A stretch of DNA of 64,000 nt from Streptomyces europaeiscabiei (lineage in GTDB: Bacteria > Actinomycetota > Actinomycetes > Streptomycetales > Streptomycetaceae): contig NZ_CP107841.1 of the NCBI RefSeq assembly GCF_036346855.1, positions 6,266,001 to 6,330,000 of the forward strand. The letters run 5' to 3'. Position numbers and translations under genes: made by a program. Of the stretch, positions 45,772 through 53,649 are shown in pieces. The notes under the pieces are model-generated. The model did not search any database. It was not told the DNA's origin and worked only from the letters and a program-made list of their open reading frames with translations. Position 1 is the first letter of the stretch. Each line of letters opens with the position of its first letter.

Positions 45772-46721
45772 CTCCCGTTCCAGCGCTGCCCGTTCGGGTC
45801 CAGCGGGGCGTGCGGGGCGACGGGCGGTGCCGGCGGTGCCGTGGGTATGTGACCCGTCGGACCCGCCGGCGGATACCCGGGCGTGGGCTGCGCCGACGCC
45901 GGGTACACCGGCGGGGCAGGAGGCCCGGGCGGGGCTGCCGGGACCGGGGCCGACTGGACCGGGGGCTCCTGGCCGAAGGTCGAGGCCAGGGGCACCTCGA
46001 TGCCCTGGATCGCGATCTCCACACCTTCACGGGCGGCCGAGTGCACCGCTTCCCGCATGGCGCGCGGTCGGTCGGTGCGCAGCATCTGGTTGAGGCTGCC
46101 CGTGCGGTTCAGCATCGAGCCGACGACATCCTTCACGAAGTGCCCGATCACCACGGCGCCGGAGCGGCTGCGCCACATCGTCCAGCCGACGTAGAGGCTG
46201 GTGCCGTAGGCGAAGACGGTCACGTAGGCCACGTACCGGCCGCTGGTGACGACCAGTCGGTTGTGCACGACCTCCGGCGCGATGTCGCTGCGGATCCGGG
46301 CGGGAACGGCGCTGACGGGGATCCGGCGGCTGGTCAACGCGCCGTAGATCGTCGCGTACGCGGAGGAGGAGGCCGCGGCCTTGTCCTCCAGGAGCGTCTT
46401 CCACTCCGAGATCGGCTCGTTCTGCCGGACCAGCAGGAAGACCAGCCAGAAGGCGATGATCGACAAGATCAGGCCGGGGCTGACGGCGTCGACGTCGCCG
46501 GCCAGGAGGGCCGGCAGCAGGCCGAGGACGAAGAAGACCAGGAAGGACGCCACGGCCGCCTGGAACCACAGCTGTCTGACGGTCCTGAACTCCACGGACT
46601 CGTCGAAGCTCAGCTCGACGTCCCGGTACTGCAGTGTCTGATTGCGGTACGCCACGTTCGGGCCCACCGCGCCGGAGGCGGCCCAGTCGACGGGGCTTCC
46701 TCTCCCTGTCGTGTCCATCAT
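45768..46721 (-). CDS. Membrane protein with Pro-rich tail, partner of the HerA-like ATPase
   Basis: 317 aa from ATG 46721, preceded by GGGGAACGGGG. Two close membrane segments at about residues 55-75 and 82-98 form a hairpin. The central cytoplasmic domain (about 100-245) is conserved-looking (ALTSRRIPVSAVPARI, YVAYVTVFAYGTSLYVGWTMW), and the last 70 residues are Pro/Ala/Gly-rich. Function unknown; its place as first gene of the coupled operon suggests a membrane anchor or channel base. Confidence 0.75.
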   Translation of the reverse strand: MMDTTGRGSPVDWAASGAVGPNVAYRNQTLQYRDVELSFDESVEFRTVRQLWFQAAVASFLVFFVLGLLPALLAGDVDAVSPGLILSIIAFWLVFLLVRQNEPISEWKTLLEDKAAASSSAYATIYGALTSRRIPVSAVPARIRSDIAPEVVHNRLVVTSGRYVAYVTVFAYGTSLYVGWTMWRSRSGAVVIGHFVKDVVGSMLNRTGSLNQMLRTDRPRAMREAVHSAAREGVEIAIQGIEVPLASTFGQEPPVQSAPVPAAPPGPPAPPVYPASAQPTPGYPPAGPTGHIPTAPPAPPVAPHAPLDPNGQRWNGS

Positions 46722-46823
46722 CCCCGTTCCCCGTGCCACGTTCTCCGCGCGCACGTTCCCCGTACACAAGTAGCCCGTAATCCCTGGCGATTGATCACCC
46801 TAGACCAGGGGTCTGACACCCGG

Positions 46824-47375
46824 TCACCGACCCGGTACGGATGTCCCGGCGGAGCTGTCCAGCAGCAGGGCCATGACGCCGACGAGGGTGGCGCTGCTGA
46901 CGATCTCCCGGCGGCTGATCAGGCCGGGCACGTCGGTCAGGGGGATCCACTCCAGGCGGTCCGACTCGTTCTGTTCCGTGGGCTCGCCGATACGCCGGGC
47001 GTCGTCCGTGCGGAACACGAAGTGCTGGGTGTCGGTGATCCCGGCCGCAGGCTGGGCGTAGAGCAGTTCCCGCAGCGACCCCGGCCGCCACCCCGTCTCC
47101 TCCTCCAGCTCCCGCGCCGCCGCCTCCTCCGGCCGCTCCCCGTCCTCGACCAGACCCATGGGCAGCTCCCAGGCCCAGGTGTCCGTGACGAAGCGGTGGC
47201 GCCACATCATCAGGACCCGTCGGCGGTCGTCCACGGCCGCGGTGACGGCGAGGTCCCGCAGCCGGACCACGTGGTACTCGCCACGGGTGCCGTCGGGCCG
47301 CTCGACGTCCAGTGAGTGCAGCCGGACCCATGGGGTGTCGTGGAGGGTGCGTTCGCCGTGGACGGTCCATCTCAT
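46824..47375 (-). CDS. Nudix hydrolase
   Basis: 183 aa. The Nudix box occupies residues 74-96 and fits G-x5-E-x7-REUxEExGU exactly (GLVEDGE start, RELEEETGW end). It is of ADP-ribose/dNTP pyrophosphatase type; the [16 protein letters not shown] stretch resembles ADP-ribose pyrophosphatases. ATG 47375 overlaps the amidase stop as ATGA. Confidence 0.93.
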   Translation of the reverse strand: MRWTVHGERTLHDTPWVRLHSLDVERPDGTRGEYHVVRLRDLAVTAAVDDRRRVLMMWRHRFVTDTWAWELPMGLVEDGERPEEAAARELEEETGWRPGSLRELLYAQPAAGITDTQHFVFRTDDARRIGEPTEQNESDRLEWIPLTDVPGLISRREIVSSATLVGVMALLLDSSAGTSVPGR

Positions 47376-49147
47376 GCCGGGGTCTCCGTTTCTGGGGCGG
47401 GATACTTCCGGACGGTTTCGGCGGCCTCCGCCACACGCAGCAACAGGGCCTCGTCGCCGTGCCGCGCCACCAGCTGCAGACCGACCGGGCAGCCGTCGGA
47501 GTCGAAGCCGGCCGGGATGCTCATGGCGGGATGCCCGCTGAGGTTGAACGCCCAGGTCAGAGCCGTGGAGTAGCGGTCACCTGGGCCGTCGTGACCGTGG
47601 GGCGCGTTGGGTGTGGAGGGGGTGAGAATCAGGTCCACCCCGGCGAAGACGGCGGCGAGCCGCCGGTCGTTCTCGGCGCGGAGTTCCTGAGCGGCCCGGA
47701 GGGGGGCCGGGTGGACCCCGGGTGCCGGGCGGGCGTCGGGGGTCGGTGCGGCGCGGAGGGCGAGCCAGGCCGGCGCGGGGTCCTCCAGGCGGAGCGGATG
47801 CGGATGCGGAAGCGGATGCGGCGCGGGCGGACCCGGCTGCGCGTCGGGCGGGCTCGCCGCCTGCGAGGGAGGGGTGCCCCGGTGGACGGGCGGGTGCGCC
47901 TGGCGCACCGGCGGCCGCACGAGCCCTGTAAGCCCTGTAAGCCCCGTAAGCCGTACGAGACCGGCGTCCATGAGGCGGAGTGCGGCGCCGTGGGCGATCG
48001 CGGCGGGCTCGGGGTCCGTGTCGGCGAAGCCGAGGTCGGCCGACCAGACGGCGACGGGGGGAGACACACCGTCGGCCGCTTGTGTCACTTCAGCCGCCCC
48101 AACTGCTCGCGTCGTGCCTGCCGTCCCCGCCTTCCCTGCCGAGCACGGCTGCTCCGCTGCGTACGGCTGCTCCGACCCGTCGTGCTTCGTGCCGCCGCCT
48201 CCCCTGTCTCCTGAGCTCTGCGCGTCTCCCGCCTCCGTCACACAGCGCCAGTACGCTGCCGCGTCCGACGCGTAGCGGGTGAGGACACCGGCCGCCGCGA
48301 GGCCGGTGCGGTCGGGGGAGGGCAGGCGTCCGTTCGTGGTCTTCAGGCCGACGACGCCGCACCAGGCGGCCGGGATCCGTACCGACCCGGCACCGTCCGT
48401 GCCGGTCGCCATCGGCACCAGACCTGCGGCGACCGCCGCCGCGGACCCGGCGGAGGAGCCGCCCGGTGTCCGGTCGGCCCGCCAGGGGTTGACGGTGCGG
48501 CCGCCGGCCCCGAGGCCCCAGGTCTGCCAGGGGGTGCCGGGGCCGGGCACGGAGGTCGCCCCCACGGGGACGCACCCGGCCGCGACCAGCGCTCGCGCCG
48601 CCGCCGCCCGCAGCCCGGCCCGCCCCTTCACTCCGATCGGCACCCCGGCCAACGGCAGCCGTACGCCTGCGGCGACCTGCGCGTCGACCTCCGCCGCCCG
48701 CCGCAACGCCTCCTCCGCCCACACCTCGACGAACGCGTGGAGCGTGGGCTCGGCCTGCTCGATCCTGGCGAGGGCCGCCGCGACGACGTCGACGGCCGTC
48801 GTCTCACCCGCTTGGACGGCTGCGGCGATCTGCTCGGCCGAGAGGCGCGGCAGACCGCCAGGTGGATGGAAGGCGGGAGGAAGGGAGCCGGGGGTGAGGA
48901 GGCAGGGCGGCGGAGAGCCGGGAGGGAGGGGAGCGGGAGAGGGGCACTCGGGTGACGGGGTGTCGGGCGGTGGTGAGGCGTGCGGCTGCATGGCTTTCTT
49001 GGGGTCGGCGGGCCTATTCGGCCTATTCGGATCATCCGACCCATGTGACCCATCCGACCCATGTGACTCATGTGACTCATGGGACTTATGGGGTGTGTCG
49101 AACTTCTCGGGCTTGTCGGACTTCCAGGAAGGCTCGGACTTCTCCAC
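47372..49147 (-). CDS. Amidase-signature family enzyme with long unusual N-terminus
   Basis: 591 aa from GTG 49147. The catalytic Ser-Ser-Lys set is present: Lys174 in [18 protein letters not shown] near 229-238 and [10 protein letters not shown] with nucleophile Ser255. It hydrolyses an amide; substrate unknown. Residues 1-100 are Ser/His/Pro-rich ([10 protein letters not shown]) and unlike the family; ATG 48991 would give a 539-aa protein and is a plausible start. A second low-complexity insert at about 300-420 holds [10 protein letters not shown], coded by 9-bp repeats. Six bp after the FolD-like stop; overlaps the Nudix gene. Confidence 0.82.
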   Translation of the reverse strand: MEKSEPSWKSDKPEKFDTPHKSHESHESHGSDGSHGSDDPNRPNRPADPKKAMQPHASPPPDTPSPECPSPAPLPPGSPPPCLLTPGSLPPAFHPPGGLPRLSAEQIAAAVQAGETTAVDVVAAALARIEQAEPTLHAFVEVWAEEALRRAAEVDAQVAAGVRLPLAGVPIGVKGRAGLRAAAARALVAAGCVPVGATSVPGPGTPWQTWGLGAGGRTVNPWRADRTPGGSSAGSAAAVAAGLVPMATGTDGAGSVRIPAAWCGVVGLKTTNGRLPSPDRTGLAAAGVLTRYASDAAAYWRCVTEAGDAQSSGDRGGGGTKHDGSEQPYAAEQPCSAGKAGTAGTTRAVGAAEVTQAADGVSPPVAVWSADLGFADTDPEPAAIAHGAALRLMDAGLVRLTGLTGLTGLVRPPVRQAHPPVHRGTPPSQAASPPDAQPGPPAPHPLPHPHPLRLEDPAPAWLALRAAPTPDARPAPGVHPAPLRAAQELRAENDRRLAAVFAGVDLILTPSTPNAPHGHDGPGDRYSTALTWAFNLSGHPAMSIPAGFDSDGCPVGLQLVARHGDEALLLRVAEAAETVRKYPAPETETPA

Positions 49148-49153
49148 GGTGCG

Positions 49154-50437
49154 TCAGCGGCCCGGTCCGCCCGGCGTGGGCGGTTTCGGCGGGTAGGGGA
49201 TCTGTGCGCGGGCCGGTGCGGACGGCCCGGCAGTGGGCCCGGCCGCAGTGGGACCGACCCCGCCGGCCCCGCTGCCACCGCCGCCGGTACGGCGCCGGGC
49301 GGCGTCCGCGACCGGATTGCCGGAGGCAGGGGTGTGCTGCCCTGCCGCCGTCCGGCCGGTCGTGGGCTGCTGTCCCGCCCCTCCCGGGCCGGTTGTGGAC
49401 CGCTGCCCGGCAGCTCCCCGAAGACTCGTCGGCCCTCGCCCGGGCTCTGACCCCTGCCCTCGCCCGGGCCCCTGCCGCTCGTCGGCTGTCGACGTCGGTG
49501 CCGCCGTCCGGGCCGCCGCCATCGGCGCTCGTGTCGTCTCCGGGGACGGCTGGGTCAGTTGCTCCCTGGTCAGGTAGGGGCGGGGCTCGACCTTCCAGGA
49601 AGGGGCGTCGGGGTCCACCTCGCGGCGGACGACGCGTTCCATGAGCGTGGCCATCTCGACCGGGCCGATGCCGCCGGGGACGGGGGTGAGGTGCTGTGGG
49701 ATGTCATAGGCCGCCCGCTGGACGTCACCTTTCACGGTGCCGTCCGCCTGCGGTACGAACCCGGAGTCGACGACGAGCCGGTGATGGGGACGGAGATGGT
49801 CGGGGCCGAGGATGCCGGGGTTGCCGGTGACGGAGACGACGATGTCGGCGTCGCGTACCCGCCGGAGGTCGTCTCCGGCGTCGAGTTCCATGAGCCGATG
49901 GCCCTGTTCGCGCAGGGTTGTGACGACGCCCTGCCCGACGAACCCCTTGCCGCCCACGACCGCGATCAGCGGGTCGTCCTGGGCGAACGGTTCCACGACC
50001 CGGCAGATGCCCTCGGCCGTGGCGCACGCGGTGTACGGGGAGCGGCCCTTGGTGAGCGCGTCGATGTCCTTGGCGGGGTCCATCCGCTGTACGAGTGGCT
50101 GGAGATGGGCCGGCGGCGGGAACTGCACGATGATCGCCCGGGTCGCGGGGTCCCGGTTGGCGCGCTCCAGTGCTTCGGCGAACTGTGCACGCGTGGTGCC
50201 CGGCGGCATCACCACATGGTCCGCCCGGAAGCCCAGGTGCTCGAAGCTCTTCACCTTCTGCTCGGCGGAGACCTTCGACGCCTCCAGTTTCACCTTCCAC
50301 TCCGCCGGATCGTTCTCCGCGGGCCGGAAGCGGATGATCGCCACCCGCTGTCCCGTCGGGGCCACGGCGTCCCGGTAGGGGGCGTACAACTCCTTGGCCC
50401 GGCGCAGTACGTCACGCCCCGACACATGCTCGGTCAT
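49154..50437 (-). CDS. FolD-like methylene-THF dehydrogenase/cyclohydrolase paralog
   Basis: 427 aa. Residues about 1-290 follow the FolD fold: AIIVQFPPPAHLQP and DPAKDIDAL (substrate side), the Rossmann loop VVGGKGFVGQGVV in place of the usual VVGRSxxVGxP, and TPVPGGIGPVEMATLMERV near the end. The changed Rossmann loop and missing SxxVGxP suggest altered cofactor use or loss of activity. Residues about 300-427 are a Gly/Pro/Ala-rich tail. It sits in line with T4SS-like genes, an odd place for a folate enzyme; probably not the housekeeping FolD. Confidence 0.8.
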   Translation of the reverse strand: MTEHVSGRDVLRRAKELYAPYRDAVAPTGQRVAIIRFRPAENDPAEWKVKLEASKVSAEQKVKSFEHLGFRADHVVMPPGTTRAQFAEALERANRDPATRAIIVQFPPPAHLQPLVQRMDPAKDIDALTKGRSPYTACATAEGICRVVEPFAQDDPLIAVVGGKGFVGQGVVTTLREQGHRLMELDAGDDLRRVRDADIVVSVTGNPGILGPDHLRPHHRLVVDSGFVPQADGTVKGDVQRAAYDIPQHLTPVPGGIGPVEMATLMERVVRREVDPDAPSWKVEPRPYLTREQLTQPSPETTRAPMAAARTAAPTSTADERQGPGRGQGSEPGRGPTSLRGAAGQRSTTGPGGAGQQPTTGRTAAGQHTPASGNPVADAARRRTGGGGSGAGGVGPTAAGPTAGPSAPARAQIPYPPKPPTPGGPGR

Positions 50438-50444
50438 CCGCGGC

Positions 50445-50903
50445 TCACCCCCGTGTCGCTTCGTGGTCGATCCGGGCGAGCACCCGGCCGACCGGTTCGA
50501 GCTCGCGGCCGAGGAGTTCCTCCACGTCCCGGGCGGTGAACGTCCGGTCGCCCGACAGGTCGTCGGTGTGCCCGTCCGGGCCCGGCGTGAGGGTGATCAG
50601 GGTGAAGGACTCCGGTCCGGTCGGGTCGTGGTACGAGAACGCGCCGAAGTGGGCGATCCACAGGACCTCGGCGGGCTCCGTGCCGAACGCCCGGCGCAGG
50701 GCGGGCAGTACGGCGTCGGCGACGCTGCCGAAGTCGTCGGTGATGCCCCGGTCGTCGGGGTTGCTCGCCAGCTCGGACACGACCGCGACCGCCCGCCCGG
50801 TGACGGTCGAGTGCACCGCCCGCACCAGGGTGTGCGCCCGGCCCGCCCGGCGGTGGCGCCAGTCGACGACGTCCTCGAAGTACCGGAGGGTCGAGTTGTC
50901 CAT
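50445..50903 (-). CDS. Protein of unknown function
   Basis: 152 aa, cytoplasmic, acidic, no motif recognised. Globular composition with strings such as GRAVAVVSELASNP and EPAEVLWIAHFGAF. Seven bp upstream of the FolD-like gene on the same strand, so likely co-transcribed. ATG 50903. Confidence 0.7.
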   Translation of the reverse strand: MDNSTLRYFEDVVDWRHRRAGRAHTLVRAVHSTVTGRAVAVVSELASNPDDRGITDDFGSVADAVLPALRRAFGTEPAEVLWIAHFGAFSYHDPTGPESFTLITLTPGPDGHTDDLSGDRTFTARDVEELLGRELEPVGRVLARIDHEATRG

Positions 50904-51030
50904 GGTTGTCTCTCTCCTGTCGGCCGCGGACGACGACTTTTCGATCCGTTTCCGCTGGTGGCCGCCTTGTGATCGGCTGCGCGTCGGTCAAGGGTAGGGG
51001 GCCACCCGGCCGGGGCTCCGTCCGCCGACG

Positions 51031-51130
51031 TACCCGTCGGCTCAGGTCCCCGTCGGCTCAGGTCCCCGTCGGCTCAGGTCCCCGTCGGCCCACGTACCCG
51101 TCGGCCCACGTACCCGTCGGCTCAGGTCCC
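51031..51130. repeat. Six tandem copies of a 16-bp unit
   Basis: The string CGTCGG recurs at 51035, 51051, 51067, 51083, 51099 and 51115, exactly 16 bp apart, with two unit variants (CTCAGGTCCC and CCCACGTACC). It lies between the unknown protein gene and the DUF4913 gene, running into the last codons of the latter. Confidence 0.93.
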
Positions 51131-51535
51131 CGCCCCGTACGGCTCCACGGCCGGCGGTTGCTTCGCGCGGTGGGCGCCCGCCTTGCAGCCCGCGAACGGG
51201 CCGGCGGGGGAGCGGAGTTCGGCCAGGACGGGGCCGAGGTGGTCGCGGTGCCACACCGCCGGGCCCGACGTGCCAGCCGTGGGGTCGGTGAGTTCCTGCC
51301 AGGCCAGCCACAGGGCGTGCAGACGCGCCACCGCCTCCAGGTGCTCCCACCAGCGCGGGCACCAGGGCTGCTGCGAGGTGACCTCGCGGCCGTAGACCGG
51401 CAGGAGCAGGTCCCCGACCCACACGGCCAGAGCGTGCATCTCCTCGGCGTACTCGGCGCCGTCGAGGTAGAGGATGAACGGCGGGGCGGCGGGGAGCGGC
51501 TGTGCCGGGCCGTGCTGTTCGAAGATGGTGGTCAT
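51122..51535 (-). CDS. DUF4913-like protein
   Basis: 137 aa from ATG 51535. The strings WCPRWWEHLEAVARLHALWLAWQEL and VWHRDHLGPVLAELRSP, read in shorter parts, are those of DUF4913, a family I associate with Streptomyces plasmids and conjugative elements. No catalytic residues known. Located next to the coupling-protein gene, which fits that association. Confidence 0.8.
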   Translation of the reverse strand: MTTIFEQHGPAQPLPAAPPFILYLDGAEYAEEMHALAVWVGDLLLPVYGREVTSQQPWCPRWWEHLEAVARLHALWLAWQELTDPTAGTSGPAVWHRDHLGPVLAELRSPAGPFAGCKAGAHRAKQPPAVEPYGAGT

Positions 51536-51587
51536 CGGGTGCTCTCTTCGTAGGGCCTCTCCATCACCTGCGGGGACACGCGCGGCC

Positions 51588-53339
51588 TCATCGGACGATC
51601 CCCTCCGCCGCCCTCGCCGTGATGGCCTTGACCTCGGCACGGGCGGCGAGGGCGATGCGGTCGGCGCCGGGTTCGGCGTACCAGGGGCGCAGGCGGACCA
51701 GGGCGGGCCTGACGCCGGTGGCGAGGAGGAGGGCGGTGCCCTTGGGGAGGGCGCGGATGCGGTCGGCGGGGAGGATGCGTTCGAGGCGGTACGAGGTGGA
51801 GCGGGAACGCCCGTCCCTGCCGCGGGAGTAGCTCACCGTCGACACGTCGTGCTCGCCGACCAGTCGTGAGACCTTCTCGACGAAGTCCGCGTCGTCGAGG
51901 CCCGCGCCGAGCAGCTTGATGGTGGCGGCGCTCCACAGCGCGTCCATCCCGGCCTCGCCCCACACCCGCGTGCCCTGGCGGTAACTCTGCAGCAGGGTCA
52001 CGACGTTGATGCCGCGCGAGCCGAAGTGGGAGTAGAGGTCGGGCAGGTCGGAGATTCGGCAGACGTTGGCCGCCTCGTCCAGCACGGCCGTCATCGGCGG
52101 GTCCAGGCGCCCGCCCGTCCGCTCGGCCGCCACGACTCCGGCGCGCAGAACGGAGTCCGCGCACGCGGCGATGACACCGGCCGCCGAGCCGCCGCCGTCC
52201 TTGGAGAGCAGATAGAGCGTGTCGGACGACAGCGCGTGCCGCTCGGGCAGGAACTGCGGCAGGTCAGGGTCCCGGCTCACCCAGGCCGCGATCGCCGGAT
52301 CGAGCAGGCACGCCACGCACTGGCGGGCCGTCTCGTAGATGCCGTCCCGGGTCTCGACCGCGCCCTGGACGGTGCCCTGGAGCTGGTCGGCGAGGGCCGC
52401 CATGCCCGCGTCGCGGAGCAGGTCGACCGGCGTACGGTCGGCCGGGTCCGCCAGCCAGGCCAGCACCTCGTCCACCTGCCGCTCGCCCCGGTTGGCCGCG
52501 TGGAACAGGGCGGTGAGCGTGTTCTGGGCCGCCGAGATCCAGAAGTCGCGCTTCGACGCGTCGTCGTTGACCGCACCGACGAAGTGGCCGGCGAGGCGGC
52601 GGGCGCCCTCGATGGTGGCCGCGTCGGCGAGCATGTCCCACCACAGGCCGCGCGCCGTGTGCGCGATGCCCTGCGGGTCGAACGTCCAGACGGTGCCCGC
52701 CCGTTCGCGCTCCGCGCGGGTCACGCTGTACACGTCCGCCTTGTTCGAGGTCAGCAGCACACTCCCGCGGGCCCGCAGGACTCGCGGGACGGCGATGCCG
52801 GTGGACTTGCCGGCCCGCGGTGCCATCAGGTCCAGCTCCACGTCCTCGTAGCTGCTGCGGAGTTCGGGGCCGCCGGGTTCCAGGTCGCCGAGGAGGTTGC
52901 CCGTGTCGTCCGGCGAGAGCCTGCCCGACTTCGCCAGGGACGGGCGGAGTCGGCGGGCCCTGGCGGTGGCGCCCTTCGGGAGGAGGCCGGAGAGTTCGCG
53001 GCGGCCGGCCAGACCGGTGGGCCTGCGGCCCCGGCGGCGGATGAGTACGACGGGGGTGACGAGCAGGGTGAGGGTGGCGCCGAAGACCGTGCCCGTGCCG
53101 GTGGCGACCGCGCCGGGTGACGTCGTCGGCCAGACGGCTGTCGGGCCGTCCGTGACGAGGGTCTTCATCGTGGCCAGGGTGAAGGGGGGTGGGTCCCAGC
53201 CGGCGCCGGTGAGGGCTGCGGCCAGGGTGCCGCCGAGCCAGGCGCCGAGGAAGAGGGTGCCGATGAGCAGGGCGGCGCCGGGGATGATCCAGGGCAGCAG
53301 GTCGTCGCCGGTGGTGTGCTGTTGCTTGCGTGCGGCCAT
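51588..53339 (-). CDS. TraG/VirD4-like type IV coupling protein
   Basis: 583 aa from ATG 53339. Two membrane helices (14-34 and 84-101), then Walker A APRAGKST (173-180) and Walker B TAVLDEAANV (about 415). The pattern N-terminal anchor plus P-loop ATPase with GRDGRSRSTSYRL loop matches TraG/VirD4 coupling proteins that bring DNA or protein substrates to a T4SS. The longer upstream frame is Arg/Gly-rich and unlikely. A 310-bp palindromic gap separates it from the VirB4-like gene. Confidence 0.88.
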   Translation of the reverse strand: MAARKQQHTTGDDLLPWIIPGAALLIGTLFLGAWLGGTLAAALTGAGWDPPPFTLATMKTLVTDGPTAVWPTTSPGAVATGTGTVFGATLTLLVTPVVLIRRRGRRPTGLAGRRELSGLLPKGATARARRLRPSLAKSGRLSPDDTGNLLGDLEPGGPELRSSYEDVELDLMAPRAGKSTGIAVPRVLRARGSVLLTSNKADVYSVTRAERERAGTVWTFDPQGIAHTARGLWWDMLADAATIEGARRLAGHFVGAVNDDASKRDFWISAAQNTLTALFHAANRGERQVDEVLAWLADPADRTPVDLLRDAGMAALADQLQGTVQGAVETRDGIYETARQCVACLLDPAIAAWVSRDPDLPQFLPERHALSSDTLYLLSKDGGGSAAGVIAACADSVLRAGVVAAERTGGRLDPPMTAVLDEAANVCRISDLPDLYSHFGSRGINVVTLLQSYRQGTRVWGEAGMDALWSAATIKLLGAGLDDADFVEKVSRLVGEHDVSTVSYSRGRDGRSRSTSYRLERILPADRIRALPKGTALLLATGVRPALVRLRPWYAEPGADRIALAARAEVKAITARAAEGIVR

Positions 53340-53491
53340 TCGATGTCCCCCGTCAGCTGATGGATGTTTTCTCGCCCCCGCCGCCCCTGCCCGTCCCATC
53401 CCCCAAGGGCGGTGCCCCTTCGACCCCCTTGGACGGCGCCTCATGGTTCGGGGGTGCGGGTGCGTCGGCGGGTGCGGGTGGTGTGTGGTTG

Positions 53492-53574
53492 CTCGCGCAG
53501 TTCCCCGCGCCCCTCGAAAAGCAGGGGCTGCGCCCCGTGCTTTTCGTCTTCGGGGGCGCGGGGAACTGCGCGAG
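53492..53574. repeat. Large palindrome with two copies of the 22-bp element
   Basis: Arms 53492-53513 and 53553-53574 are perfect 22-bp inverse copies. Inside, GAAAAGCAGGGG and CCCCGTGCTTTTC nearly continue the pairing, leaving a small apical loop, so most of 83 bp could fold as one hairpin. The arm equals the element at 27202-27223. Confidence 0.93.
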
Positions 53575-53600
53575 AAGCCCCACCGACCCGCACCCGCCGA

Positions 53601-53643
53601 CGCACCTGCACCCGCACCTGCACCTGCACCCGCACCCGCACCC
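53601..53643 (+). repeat. Hexamer microsatellite CRCACC/CTGCAC
   Basis: Runs of CACCTG and CACCCG units (about seven) just after the palindrome and before the stop of the VirB4-like gene. Confidence 0.85.
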
Positions 53644-53649
53644 CCGAGC

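Larger units (their letters stand above)
53340..53649. other. Palindromic gap within the T4SS-like gene set
   Basis: No gene seen. Contains a large inverted repeat at 53492-53574 and a hexamer-rich stretch at about 53601-53643. It may be a terminator/processing region or a site of insertion by a mobile palindromic element. Confidence 0.6.

Noticed and set aside
46722..46823. Longer N-terminus for the membrane protein from TTG 46769
   Set aside because: ATG 46721 has a good GGGGAACGGGG site, while the extra 16 residues have none.
53340..53649. Protein-coding extension of the coupling protein into the palindrome
   Set aside because: The open frame there is Arg/Gly/His-rich and crosses the large hairpin; ATG 53339 starts a sensible membrane-anchor N-terminus.
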